DNA of 64,000 nt from Larkinella rosea (GTDB taxonomy: Bacteria > Bacteroidota > Bacteroidia > Cytophagales > Spirosomataceae), in assembly GCF_003858635.1 (NCBI RefSeq), contig NZ_RQJO01000009.1:868001-932000 (forward strand), written 5' to 3'. The notes beneath the pieces are model-generated. The model searched no databases. It was given only the letters and a program-made list of their open reading frames with translations, and had not been told where the DNA came from. This document shows, in pieces, positions 25,672 to 34,451 of the stretch. Position 1 is the first letter of the stretch. Each line of letters starts with the position of its first letter. The translations under genes were made by a program, and so were the position numbers.

Positions 25672-26832
25672 ATGACGGTAAAAAAAATGGTTGGAAAACT
25701 ACACCTATGGCTCGGACTTGCGTCCGGGCTATTGGTGTTTGTCGTGGCGGTGACGGGCTGTATTCTGGCTTTTGAGTACGAAATCAAAAGCATTATCCGT
25801 CCTTTTCAGTATGTCGAACCAGTGGCAAACGGCGTGTTGTTGCCACCCTCGCGGCTGCAGGCGATTGCCGAAAAACAGGTTCCGGGAAAACCGGCCAAAG
25901 GCGTGAATTACGGCGAAACCGGTCATAGTGTCAACGTGCCGTTTTACGGGGCGGCTCCCGATTATTACTACCAGGTTTACCTGAATCCGTACACCGGCGA
26001 GGTGCTGAAAGTAGTGGATGAGGAAACGGATTTCTTTCATTTTATTCTCCACGGGCATTATTACCTGTGGTTGCCCGAAACCATTGGCCAGCCGGTCGTT
26101 GCCTACGGTACGCTCGTTTTTACGGTTTTGCTAATCACCGGGATGGTGCTGTGGTGGCCGAAGAAATGGACGAAATCCAACCGGGATAAGAGCTTTAAAG
26201 TCAAGTGGAAAGCGCAGTGGCGCCGGGTCAATTACGACCTGCACAACGTCCCCGGTTTTTACGCGCTGTTCTTCTCCGTGATTCTGGCCATTACCGGCAT
26301 GATCTTCGGAATCGAATGGCTTTCTGATTCAATTTACCGGGCCACAACGGGCGGAAAACCGCTGCCGGAATACCAGCTTCCCGTGTCGGATTCGACCCAG
26401 GCCCGGCGGTTTACGAATCCAACCGATCTGCTTTGGCAGCGGTTTATTCGGACCAAACCCGAAACCGCCAGTTTGTATATTTCCATTCCCGAACGGGCGT
26501 CGGAATCGATTGGGGTTTCGATTAATTACCGGCCCGGAACCTACTATAAAACCGATTATTACTCATTCGATCAATTCACACTGAAGGCGTTGGCCGGTGA
26601 GGGTCCCTATTTCGGGGCGTATAAAAATGCCGGTTTTGGCGACAAGCTCCGCCGAATGAACTACGACATTCACGTCGGTGCCATTCTGAGTTTGCCCGGC
26701 AAAGTCCTGGCCTTTTTTGCCAGCCTGGTCTGTGCCACTTTGCCCGTAACCGGTTTCATCATCTGGTGGGGTCGCCGGAAGAAAAAACCGGTCGTACCCC
26801 AGCGCCGGGTTCAAAAACAGCAGGTGGTTTGA
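25672..26832 (+). CDS. PepSY-associated transmembrane protein (probable siderophore/ferric reductase)
   Basis: The 386-residue inner-membrane protein has four hydrophobic segments: LHLWLGLASGLLVFVVAVTG near the start, VVAYGTLVFTVLLITGMVLW, GFYALFFSVILAITGMIFG, and VLAFFASLVCATLPVTGFIIW near the C terminus. Conserved histidines fall in LHLWLG, FHFILHGHYYLW, NYDLHNVPGFY and NYDIHVGAIL, as in the PepSY_TM family of heme-binding reductases. Encoded 12 bases after a siderophore receptor, it probably reduces ferric siderophore in the periplasm. Its stop codon merges into the left arm of the 38-bp inverted repeat. Confidence 0.87.
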   Translation: MTVKKMVGKLHLWLGLASGLLVFVVAVTGCILAFEYEIKSIIRPFQYVEPVANGVLLPPSRLQAIAEKQVPGKPAKGVNYGETGHSVNVPFYGAAPDYYYQVYLNPYTGEVLKVVDEETDFFHFILHGHYYLWLPETIGQPVVAYGTLVFTVLLITGMVLWWPKKWTKSNRDKSFKVKWKAQWRRVNYDLHNVPGFYALFFSVILAITGMIFGIEWLSDSIYRATTGGKPLPEYQLPVSDSTQARRFTNPTDLLWQRFIRTKPETASLYISIPERASESIGVSINYRPGTYYKTDYYSFDQFTLKALAGEGPYFGAYKNAGFGDKLRRMNYDIHVGAILSLPGKVLAFFASLVCATLPVTGFIIWWGRRKKKPVVPQRRVQKQQVV

Positions 26833-26973
26833 TGGTTGACGGTTTTTGGTATACGGTATTCGGTTTACGCCGGGCCGCCGGAGCGGGACGGTTCCCCGGC
26901 GGGACTAACGCATGAACAATGAATGGGCCAGCTTCCGTAAACCGAATACCGTATACCAAAAACCGTCAACCAT
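26832..26973. repeat. 38-bp perfect inverted repeat between convergent genes
   Basis: Arms at 26832-26869 and 26936-26973 are exact reverse complements, separated by 66 bases that contain a further GC-rich inner hairpin. The left arm begins at the last base of the PepSY stop codon and the right arm ends at the last base of the minus-strand stop codon, so both transcripts end in the same stem. Each arm holds CGGTTTTT/AAAAACCG. Far longer than needed for termination. Confidence 0.85.
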
Positions 26974-28592
26974 TACGGATTACAATAGGGTTTGCTTTCT
27001 TCCGTCGTCAGGTTAATGGTCCAGGCAGTATTGGTAACCTTGTAGTTGAAAAATTCCAGATCCAGCCGATCCGGTATCGATCCCGCTCTCAGATCATAGG
27101 CTTTATTGAGTTGAATGAAGACTTTCGTGCTGAGCGAAGGCCAGCGTAAGGTGGGCAGATCCTGCCATTCATCGCTCGTGCCCGACGCCCGGTATTGCGC
27201 GTACAAAACCGTAAATGGCAATTTGTCCGGGTTGACGCCGTTGGTTCCGCATTTGAAGTTGAGGGAAATCGTCACTTCCTTGCGCGTATCGGCAGCTGCT
27301 GGCGGCACGGGTGTGTAAGGAACCGCTTTGAGATCAAACGTAACTTCTGTATTCGAACAGGCGTCGACTTCGGGCGAAACGTACGCTTTTCCGGCATTGT
27401 CAAACAACCGCAGCCGAACTTTCAGGCCTTTTTTCAGATTGTTCATCCGAACCGAATTGCCATTGTTGATCACGGCAGTGAACGTCACAGCCTCGCCCGC
27501 GCGGACCACCACATTACTCGCCTGATCGATCAATTCGCACCGATATCCCGGACTGCGTTCCGGATAGGCGCTGAGGTATTTAAACGTTGGTCCCTGATCG
27601 CAAACCTCTTCGGTAAAAGCAGCCATCCAGAGCGACAGATGCTTGATTTCGGCGACATACTCCAGATTGCCACCGGCATTCCGGACAACTTTACCGGCTT
27701 CTTCCCGCGTCCAGTGGTTGGTAATTTCATCAAAACTGAACAACGGAATCTGATCACCGGCCTGAATCACCCGACCGGCCGAAGGATTCATCAATTGGGG
27801 ATTCAGGGCAAAGGAAATTTGAATTGGTTTCGAGAACGTTTTCGCCAATTGGTATTCGTTGTTATAAACCGTGATCCGGACGCCACCGGCCACCGACAGA
27901 ATTTGCTGGGTGCCGAGAAAACCGCCTTCCGGCGTCGAAGCGTTGACGATACCGTGGCCCGGCATGTCGGAAACCGCTCTTGAGGTATTGCTGTTGTCGA
28001 CGGGATCGGCCGTAATGATCAGGTCGCCCCCCACCGGTTTTCCGGCCGCATCTTTCACCTCACTGCCTTGCGGAACCGTCACCGTTGCCTGGCTAACGCT
28101 CGCTTCGGCCTTGGTTTGCACAGTTGCGGTTGCCTGCACGGTCCCGCTTTCGTTGCCTTTGAATGACTGTTGAGCGGGCTGGGCGTTGTTTTTGTTGCTG
28201 ACCAGGGCAACTGTCAGATTGCGCTGCGTGGTGTTGTCCAGTTTAATTTCCTGGATGTGATCGACTGATTCGGGCGACAACGCAACGACATTGAACCGGA
28301 TGGGCGTTGTGGCCGAGGGGGTTGTCGATGGTGCCAGGCAAAGGAATAATTTGCCATCGGATGTTAACTTAAACTTTTTGGTATTGAGCGTAGTGACAAT
28401 TTTTTCGGCATCCGGACCAGCAATTTTAATGGTCAGTTTGTCCGGTGTTAAACCGCTCGGAATGGCGTATTTGATCTGTACCGCAACCGCCAGCGGGTCT
28501 TTAAATTTGAGTACAACATTTTCGACCGGATTTTGGCAGGCATCCAGCAATCCCACTACCAGCACACACAAAATGGATAATACACGTTTCAT
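26973..28592 (-). CDS. Large hypothetical lipoprotein
   Basis: I chose the start at 28592 (MKRVLSILCVLVVGLLDAC), which gives a lipobox cysteine at residue 19; the longer frame adds an unlikely leader. The mature 539-residue protein appears all-beta. An N-terminal domain with repeated strands (VQIKYAIPSGLTPDKLTIKI) is followed by a segment with QATVTVPQGSEVKDAAGKPVGGDLIITADPVD, which resembles ZU5-type beta-sandwiches. An Ig-like region with CARDB-type look (VVVRAGEAVTFTAVINNGNSVRMNNL) and a C-terminal domain complete it. No enzyme motif is visible. It is downstream of, and probably co-transcribed with, the outer-membrane barrel gene, suggesting an envelope complex. Confidence 0.72.
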   Translation of the reverse strand: MKRVLSILCVLVVGLLDACQNPVENVVLKFKDPLAVAVQIKYAIPSGLTPDKLTIKIAGPDAEKIVTTLNTKKFKLTSDGKLFLCLAPSTTPSATTPIRFNVVALSPESVDHIQEIKLDNTTQRNLTVALVSNKNNAQPAQQSFKGNESGTVQATATVQTKAEASVSQATVTVPQGSEVKDAAGKPVGGDLIITADPVDNSNTSRAVSDMPGHGIVNASTPEGGFLGTQQILSVAGGVRITVYNNEYQLAKTFSKPIQISFALNPQLMNPSAGRVIQAGDQIPLFSFDEITNHWTREEAGKVVRNAGGNLEYVAEIKHLSLWMAAFTEEVCDQGPTFKYLSAYPERSPGYRCELIDQASNVVVRAGEAVTFTAVINNGNSVRMNNLKKGLKVRLRLFDNAGKAYVSPEVDACSNTEVTFDLKAVPYTPVPPAAADTRKEVTISLNFKCGTNGVNPDKLPFTVLYAQYRASGTSDEWQDLPTLRWPSLSTKVFIQLNKAYDLRAGSIPDRLDLEFFNYKVTNTAWTINLTTEESKPYCNP

Positions 28593-28683
28593 GACGTTGA
28601 GATTTGATAAAAAAATAGAATGATAGACAAGAGACAAAAGAAGTAAGACCAGCAGAATAGTCTCATTTCTCTTGTCTCAAATC

Positions 28684-29394
28684 TCACTTTCGAAATAATC
28701 CATAGGTTAATAGGAATTGAAGCGAAGGCAAAAAACGATAGTTTTCCATATTCCGTTGAATCACCGGAATTTGTTCGTCGATGGTGGTGGTTTCCAGAAA
28801 ACCGGTGTACTGTAAATCGACTTTGGGCGAACCGAGGTAGTAACAGCCCAATTCAACCGCGAAGCCCAGTCGACGGATGGGAGTGGAGCGGCCGTAGCCC
28901 AAACCCGCGTACCCCAGCACACTGTTCCACCGCAGCGACGCGTTGACCACGCCCACGTTTTCCTGCGAAATCTGGAGTCCGCCAAATTTTACGTTGCCTT
29001 CTGCAATGACGTTGGCCTTCACATCGGGCCGCCAGGTGTATCCGGCTCCGCCAGTCAGAAAGAGTTGGTTTCGTTTGAAAGGATGCCATTTAACAGACGC
29101 CAGTGCAATTCCCATGACCAGATCGGGCGTGATATTTAATTTACCTTCGCCCGCTTTTACTCGAAAAACCCGGTCGTACGCAAAATAACTGGCCCCCACC
29201 CGAGCCACCAGTCTGCCGTCGCTGGTCAGTGTTCGGGCCAGCTGAATACCGGCCCCGGTCGTGCCTAATTGAAGCCCAATGGCGTAAGAAGCTGGTTTTA
29301 ATCGGGTTGAATCAGCTGCCAACTGTGCCGACGCCCGGAACGTTGCCAGGCTGGTTGCTAAACAAAGTGTAAGAAAAGTAATTCGTTTATTCAT
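28684..29394 (-). CDS. Small outer-membrane beta-barrel protein, hypothetical
   Basis: The 236-residue product has a signal peptide ending FRASAQ. It then shows alternating amphipathic strands (YAIGLQLGTTGAGIQLART; RLVARVGASYFAY; LFLTGGAGYTWRP; LGFAVELGCYYLG) and ends FLLTYGLFRK, typical of 8-stranded outer-membrane barrels. No specific family is recognised. It precedes the large lipoprotein on the same strand with a 91-base gap. That gap carries an imperfect inverted repeat (GACAAGAG... / ...CTCTTGTC, about 28626-28677), so full co-transcription is uncertain. Confidence 0.75.
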   Translation of the reverse strand: MNKRITFLTLCLATSLATFRASAQLAADSTRLKPASYAIGLQLGTTGAGIQLARTLTSDGRLVARVGASYFAYDRVFRVKAGEGKLNITPDLVMGIALASVKWHPFKRNQLFLTGGAGYTWRPDVKANVIAEGNVKFGGLQISQENVGVVNASLRWNSVLGYAGLGYGRSTPIRRLGFAVELGCYYLGSPKVDLQYTGFLETTTIDEQIPVIQRNMENYRFLPSLQFLLTYGLFRK

Positions 29395-29601
29395 ATGCCG
29401 TTGAGGTTGAATTAGCAGACTTCAATTATGAAATTACATAATTATCAGACAAAGCTTGCTGTTGAACGGGATAAAAATGAGTAATCGGTGAAGCCGGCAA
29501 TGGATTTATAATGTTTTCGGGTTTGTTTATAATAATTTTGGAACGGATTTGGTCCGGATCGTTTTAAACCGGCAGTTAATCAAATTCAGAAATTACCGAT
29601 C

Positions 29602-31134
29602 ATGCAACAGTTCCTTCAAAAACTAAAAACGCAGCCAGTGATGTCCGGCACCAGCACGGGTCAGGCATTCTGGCATTCATCAGCGGAAGACAGGCTGTTC
29701 GATTCTCATTCGCCCGTCGATGGCCAATTGATGGCCCGGATTTACCCAACCACGCGCGAAGATTATGACCAGGTGGTTGAAACCGCCCGGGCAGCCTTTC
29801 GGGAGTGGCGAATGGTTCCGGCGCCCCGCCGGGGCGAAATTGTTCGACAAATGGGCGATCAGTTTCGGCATTACAAAAAAGATCTTGGCACGCTCGTGAG
29901 CTACGAAATGGGCAAATCCCTGCAAGAGGGCATGGGGGAAGTTCAGGAGATAATTGACATCTGCGATTTTGCGGTCGGACAGTCGCGCCAGCTGTACGGG
30001 TTAACGATGCACAGCGAGCGCCCCGATCACCGGATGTACGAACAATGGCATCCGTTGGGCGTGGTGGGCATTATTTCGGCCTTCAATTTTCCGGTGGCCG
30101 TGTGGTCGTGGAATGCTATGCTGGCCTGGGTTTGTGGCAATGTGTGCATCTGGAAACCATCGGAAAAAACACCCCTGACCGCTTTGGCATGTCAGCAGAT
30201 TATCAAGGACGTACTGGAACAGAACGAAGTGCCGGAAGGGGTGTCGTGCCTGATTACGGGCGGGCCGGAAACGGGTAGCTGGCTGGCCGAAGATCAACGC
30301 ATTGCACTGGTGTCGGCGACGGGATCGACGCGAATGGGCAAGGCGGTGGCCAAAACCGTAGCCGGGCGGTTAGGGCGTTATTTGCTCGAATTGGGGGGCA
30401 ACAATGCCATTATTATTTCGCAGCATGCCGATCTGAATGTGGCTATTCCTGCCATCGTGTTTGGCGCGGTAGGGACAGCCGGGCAGCGCTGTACGTCGAC
30501 GCGTCGGTTGATCATTCATGAGTCGATTTACGAAGATGTCAAACAGCGGCTCGTAAAAGCCTACGGTCAGCTTCGGATCGGGAATCCGCTGGATGAAACA
30601 AATCACGTAGGTCCGCTGATCGACCAGGCCGCCGTTGCCGGTTATCAATCGGCGCTTTTTCAGATCAAGGAGCAGGGCGGGCGGTTGCTGATCGACGGTG
30701 AGGTACTGGAAGGACCGACTTTTGAATCGGGCTGTTACGTTCGACCGGCTATCGCCGAGATGCCGGAACAAAGCGAAATTGTACAGCATGAAACGTTTGC
30801 GCCAATTCTTTATCTCCTGAAATACAGTAGTTTAGAAGAGGCTATTGAGCTGCAAAACGGCGTTCCTCAGGGCTTGTCATCATCGGTTTTTACCCTGAAC
30901 CTGCGCGAAGCCGAGCGGTTTTTATCGGCTGCTGGTTCGGACTGCGGTATTGCAAACGTGAACATTGGTACATCCGGCGCAGAGATCGGCGGGGCATTTG
31001 GGGGCGAAAAAGAAACTGGCGGAGGTCGCGAATCCGGTTCCGATGCCTGGAAATCCTACATGCGTCGCCAAACCAATACCATCAACTACGGTACCAAACT
31101 GCCGCTCGCGCAGGGAATCAAGTTTGAACTTTGA
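29602..31134 (+). CDS. ALDH7-type aldehyde dehydrogenase (alpha-aminoadipic semialdehyde dehydrogenase-like)
   Basis: The 510-residue enzyme has the complete ALDH fold: ISAFNFPVAVWSWNAMLAWVCGN and WKPSEKTPLTA (NAD site), the Glu in LLELGGNNAI, and the catalytic Cys in GTAGQRCTSTRR. The GGNNAI and GQRCTSTRR forms are those of the ALDH7/antiquitin subfamily. This subfamily oxidises alpha-aminoadipic semialdehyde, the step after saccharopine in lysine breakdown. A saccharopine-dehydrogenase-like gene is 9 kb away, so a shared lysine route is possible but speculative. The gene is monocistronic with a hairpin downstream. Confidence 0.9.
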   Translation: MQQFLQKLKTQPVMSGTSTGQAFWHSSAEDRLFDSHSPVDGQLMARIYPTTREDYDQVVETARAAFREWRMVPAPRRGEIVRQMGDQFRHYKKDLGTLVSYEMGKSLQEGMGEVQEIIDICDFAVGQSRQLYGLTMHSERPDHRMYEQWHPLGVVGIISAFNFPVAVWSWNAMLAWVCGNVCIWKPSEKTPLTALACQQIIKDVLEQNEVPEGVSCLITGGPETGSWLAEDQRIALVSATGSTRMGKAVAKTVAGRLGRYLLELGGNNAIIISQHADLNVAIPAIVFGAVGTAGQRCTSTRRLIIHESIYEDVKQRLVKAYGQLRIGNPLDETNHVGPLIDQAAVAGYQSALFQIKEQGGRLLIDGEVLEGPTFESGCYVRPAIAEMPEQSEIVQHETFAPILYLLKYSSLEEAIELQNGVPQGLSSSVFTLNLREAERFLSAAGSDCGIANVNIGTSGAEIGGAFGGEKETGGGRESGSDAWKSYMRRQTNTINYGTKLPLAQGIKFEL

Positions 31135-31137
31135 ATA

Positions 31138-31191
31138 ATGGATTATGAACGATGGATTGGCTGACGCACTCATTCATCGTTCATAATCCAT
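31138..31191. terminator. Bidirectional terminator, 17-bp perfect stem
   Basis: Arms 31138-31154 and 31175-31191 are perfect reverse complements with a 20-base loop, between convergent genes. The arm sequence (ATGGATTATGAACGATG) resembles arms near 43.8 and 45.7 kb. Confidence 0.75.
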
Positions 31192-31198
31192 CCTAATT

Positions 31199-32164
31199 TT
31201 AACTGAGGCTGACGCGGATCGTGCCTTTTGTCACTTCGCTTGGCTCCAGAATGATCAGCCCCTGACCGTTGTTGAGTCCGTTGACGTTGCTGGTCAGTGG
31301 TTCGATGGCGATGTTGTCGCGACCGGCAGGGGTGTAAACGACCAGGTAGTTGAATTTTTTCGGACCGGTTTCCTGCCAGACATTCAGTTGTAAGCCTTGA
31401 TGGGCGGACCGCAAAACCGTCGTAACGCCTTCTCCATTATTTTCTTCGACCAGAAAGGCGGCATCTAATTTCCGGTTTTGGAGCGGTATTTCACCTTTTT
31501 GCCCGAAAAGCTCTTCGCCAACGGGGAGCAGGTTTTCGTCGAGCAAAATCTGTTTGGCGGCAGGCAGATCGATCGTAAGCTGATCGACCGGTTCTTCATT
31601 GAGTGTAAAATACGGATGCCAGCCAAAACTGACGGGTGCCGACCGGGTACCGGTATTCTGGACTTCATACTGGACCGAAAAACCGGTTGCCGACAATGTA
31701 TACCGGATTCTGAACGTAAATGGGAACGGATAGCCGGGATAAGATCCGTCGTGGTGGTACCCTAATGTGAGCGTTGCCTGAGTATCGGTAACATCCTGGC
31801 CCATTAATTCAAAGGCTTTACCGGCCACAAAACCGTGAATGGCGTTGTCGTGATGCGCTTCGTTCAGCGGCAGGGTAAACATTTCGCCCTGAAAGGCATA
31901 AATTCCGTGCCGGATGCGGCTCGGAAATGGGAAAAGGAGCGCGCTGGCGTGGGCTTCGTCGGCCAATAGAGCCTGCTGCGATTTCGGGGCTTTGATCAGC
32001 GAAACCAGTTTAGTAGCCTGCCGGGGGCTTTCGTGCCGCAAAACGAGTTGCCGGACAATGGCACCGTGCGCGGGTAGAATGCTGACATACTCACCGGTTT
32101 GGGTGTTTTGAATGTAATATTCGGTGAGCAGCCCAAAGGGCTTGTGGTGGATTTCAAAAGGCAT
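31199..32164 (-). CDS. Aldose 1-epimerase (galactose mutarotase) family protein
   Basis: The 321-residue protein spans the mutarotase fold. NAIHGFVAGKAFELM supplies the first conserved histidine, VSFGWHPYFTL the catalytic histidine, and YTPAGRDNIAIEPLTSNVNGLN the catalytic glutamate region. The family equilibrates alpha and beta anomers of aldohexoses. No sugar genes adjoin it, so the natural sugar is unknown. It ends at the shared hairpin with the ALDH gene. Confidence 0.87.
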   Translation of the reverse strand: MPFEIHHKPFGLLTEYYIQNTQTGEYVSILPAHGAIVRQLVLRHESPRQATKLVSLIKAPKSQQALLADEAHASALLFPFPSRIRHGIYAFQGEMFTLPLNEAHHDNAIHGFVAGKAFELMGQDVTDTQATLTLGYHHDGSYPGYPFPFTFRIRYTLSATGFSVQYEVQNTGTRSAPVSFGWHPYFTLNEEPVDQLTIDLPAAKQILLDENLLPVGEELFGQKGEIPLQNRKLDAAFLVEENNGEGVTTVLRSAHQGLQLNVWQETGPKKFNYLVVYTPAGRDNIAIEPLTSNVNGLNNGQGLIILEPSEVTKGTIRVSLS

Positions 32165-32347
32165 TTTTCTGCTAATTAGGGTTTCAAAAGGGGATTATAG
32201 TCAGACAAAAGAAGAAAAGCCCGGGTAAATGATGATCGGTTAAAAGGGGAAATTTTTTCTTCTTTTCTTTCTGGCCTCATTGTCTCATATAGTATAATTC
32301 AAAGGCAAATTCGCATAAAAAGTTCAGTTTTTTGATTGTACGGGTCG

Positions 32348-33256
32348 ATGAAATGTGACTTTTGCGGTATTTCATCGTATAGTATATACGATCAGTCGCA
32401 ACGCCTAAAATTATCGTTCACCGTGTTAGCATCAAAAGAAACGCTTTCTCTCGACGAAATATACAAAGCGAACAACGAAATCACCCAGCTCAAGCAGTCA
32501 CTGGAACGGGAGGCTCTGTTTGGTGAAGGGCGATTGCCGCCGGATCAGGTCGATCAGCGGGAGCGTCAGTATAATTATTTGTATTTCCAACTGGCGTTGT
32601 CGGCCCGTAAGTTGATGCTGTACGATTTCATTGGGCGACCTTCCTATCCATTCATCACAGACTTGTCAGACAAACAGGTAAGCCAGGAGGTTGACCGGTT
32701 ATTGCTGCTGCTTGCCCTCCACGGAATCGAGATTTTGATCTCGGATCCGCACCGGAATGCGGATGACCGGAAACTGTTTGTGTTTATTACCGAGGTCGTT
32801 TTTAAGAAAGAAATCAAAGATATCCGGATGCCGGGCGTTTGCTTCAGCATCGACTACAACTATTACTGCCCGGATCATACGCATTCCTGCATTTTTATGG
32901 CCGAAGAATTGCTGAACGGTTTGTTCGAGCCGGATTATGATCGTCTGGAAGGTTGTTTGTCGTCGCATTTTTACGTCAGCAACCGCTACGAAAATGAGCT
33001 GTACTTTGAAACGCGCCGTAAATTCGATGCCTACCGGGCGTATGTCGGGGATTATCAGTTAATAGACTGGTCGATTGAAGACATCATTCTGGACGAAAGC
33101 CAGCGAAAAAGCGTGGTTCATCTGGCCTTGCATTATGGGTTGGAAAAGAACCAAAAACCGCTTTTTACGGACAAAGGACATTTGGTGTGTTACGGCAAAG
33201 AAAACAATTGGTGGTTTATTCACCGCATCGATTTCCCCGGCCTGCTGGTAGAATAA
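32348..33256 (+). CDS. Hypothetical protein
   Basis: I do not recognise the family. The ATG at 32348 is preferred over the in-frame TTG at 32336, giving 302 residues with no signal peptide. The N terminus has CDFCGISS, a Cys pair that could bind metal. A helical segment follows (LDEIYKANNEITQLKQSLEREALF), then a mixed region containing YNYYCPDHTHSCIFMAEELLNGLF with Cys and His clustered. The C-terminal part contains NNWWFIHRIDFPGLLVE. Clustered Cys/His could form a metal site. It converges on the TIGR02757 gene with an 11-base gap. Confidence 0.7.
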   Translation: MKCDFCGISSYSIYDQSQRLKLSFTVLASKETLSLDEIYKANNEITQLKQSLEREALFGEGRLPPDQVDQRERQYNYLYFQLALSARKLMLYDFIGRPSYPFITDLSDKQVSQEVDRLLLLLALHGIEILISDPHRNADDRKLFVFITEVVFKKEIKDIRMPGVCFSIDYNYYCPDHTHSCIFMAEELLNGLFEPDYDRLEGCLSSHFYVSNRYENELYFETRRKFDAYRAYVGDYQLIDWSIEDIILDESQRKSVVHLALHYGLEKNQKPLFTDKGHLVCYGKENNWWFIHRIDFPGLLVE

Positions 33257-33267
33257 TAAAACCGCTT

Positions 33268-34032
33268 TTACATTTCACCCTCGACTCCCAGCCCGAACAG
33301 GGCAAAATCATATTTGACCGGATCGGCTGGATCGAATTTTTTCAGGATTTCGGTTAATTCGACAGCCGCTTTCCAGTCGGTTTGGGGGCGGGTTAGAAGA
33401 CCCAGTTTCCGGGCAACACGACCAACGTGTACATCGATCGGCATCACCAACTGCTCCGGTTTGATGCGGTTCCAGATTCCAAAGTCAACTCCCTGATTAT
33501 CGGAGCGGACCATCCAGCGTAAAAACATATTCAGGCGTTTGCAGGACGAATTCCGGCCGGGCGTGGCAATGTGTTTGCGGGTTCGTTCCGGGAAAAACGG
33601 GTCATCGCAAAACCGGTCGTGAAAGGTTTCCAGAAACGTACCCACAGACCGGCAGGGAGCCCCGTTTATGAAAGCATCTTCCAGCGAGTCGTGCTGCTGG
33701 TAATACGTATGAAAAAAGTGCAGGAAATAGAGCGTATCCGTTGCGTTGAACGTGCGGTGTTTGAAAGACAAAAACCGCTTCAAATCCGAGTCCTGGTGAT
33801 TTCGGATGAAGTCATACGGCGCTCCGTCCATGCGTTCGACCAGTTCATTGGCTTTTTTGAGAATAACCGGCCGCTGGCCCCAGGCCAGAACTGCCGCCCA
33901 GAAACCCATGATTTCAATGTCCTGCTTTCGGCTAAACCGGTGGGGAATGCTGATCGGATCTTTGTCGATAAACGAGTGCCGGTTATACTGATCGACCTTT
34001 TTATCGAGTAACTCTTTTACGGAATCGTTCAT
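33268..34032 (-). CDS. TIGR02757 / DUF2400 family protein
   Basis: The start at 34032 (MNDSVKELLDKKVDQYN) is chosen over an upstream start because it fits the family length of about 255. The family blocks are PISIPHRFSRKQDIEIMGFWAA, FLSFKHRTFN, CKRLNMFLRWMVRSDNQGVDFGIW and MPIDVHVGRVARKLGLL, ending FDPADPVKYDFALFGLGVEGEM. The HhH-like VHVGRVARKLGL segment suggests relation to HhH-GPD DNA glycosylases, but activity has not been assigned. It follows a small membrane-protein gene on the same strand. Confidence 0.88.
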   Translation of the reverse strand: MNDSVKELLDKKVDQYNRHSFIDKDPISIPHRFSRKQDIEIMGFWAAVLAWGQRPVILKKANELVERMDGAPYDFIRNHQDSDLKRFLSFKHRTFNATDTLYFLHFFHTYYQQHDSLEDAFINGAPCRSVGTFLETFHDRFCDDPFFPERTRKHIATPGRNSSCKRLNMFLRWMVRSDNQGVDFGIWNRIKPEQLVMPIDVHVGRVARKLGLLTRPQTDWKAAVELTEILKKFDPADPVKYDFALFGLGVEGEM

Positions 34033-34107
34033 GAAAACGGGTTGAACCGCCTTGGTGAAAAGCAGGCGCTTGAGGAGAATAAGGCCCCCGGCTTTTTTGA
34101 TAATCAA

Positions 34108-34329
34108 TTATTTGCTTTTGCCGCCACTTAAAACGTATACCACGCCCTGCGAAATCTTGGAAAAGAAAGAGACGACAACCGAAAAAACGGCCGTAAAAAC
34201 GGCAATGATCGGGTAGGAAAGAGTGAAAACCACACTCCAGACTTTGTAGCCGGTGGTGGCCTTCATTTTGTCTTCCCGTTCTTTGTGGCGCCGGGCAATG
34301 CGCTCAGCTTTTTGTTCTGGAGTAAGCAT
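34108..34329 (-). CDS. Small membrane protein, hypothetical
   Basis: 73 residues. A charged N-terminal helix (PEQKAERIARRHKEREDKMK) is followed by a hydrophobic segment (VWSVVFTLSYPIIAVFTAVFSVVVSFF) long enough for one or two membrane passes. It lies 75 bases upstream of the TIGR02757 start in the same direction and is probably co-transcribed. No function is recognised. Confidence 0.65.
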   Translation of the reverse strand: MLTPEQKAERIARRHKEREDKMKATTGYKVWSVVFTLSYPIIAVFTAVFSVVVSFFSKISQGVVYVLSGGKSK

Positions 34330-34451
34330 AGAAACTAGATAACGGAATCCGGGGCTGGATGGTTTTGATAGTTACAAATGGTTGAGAGAATTGGTCGTCC
34401 TCACTTAAAGCCATCTACCCATTCAACCTGTAGCCATTTTTAACCATGTAA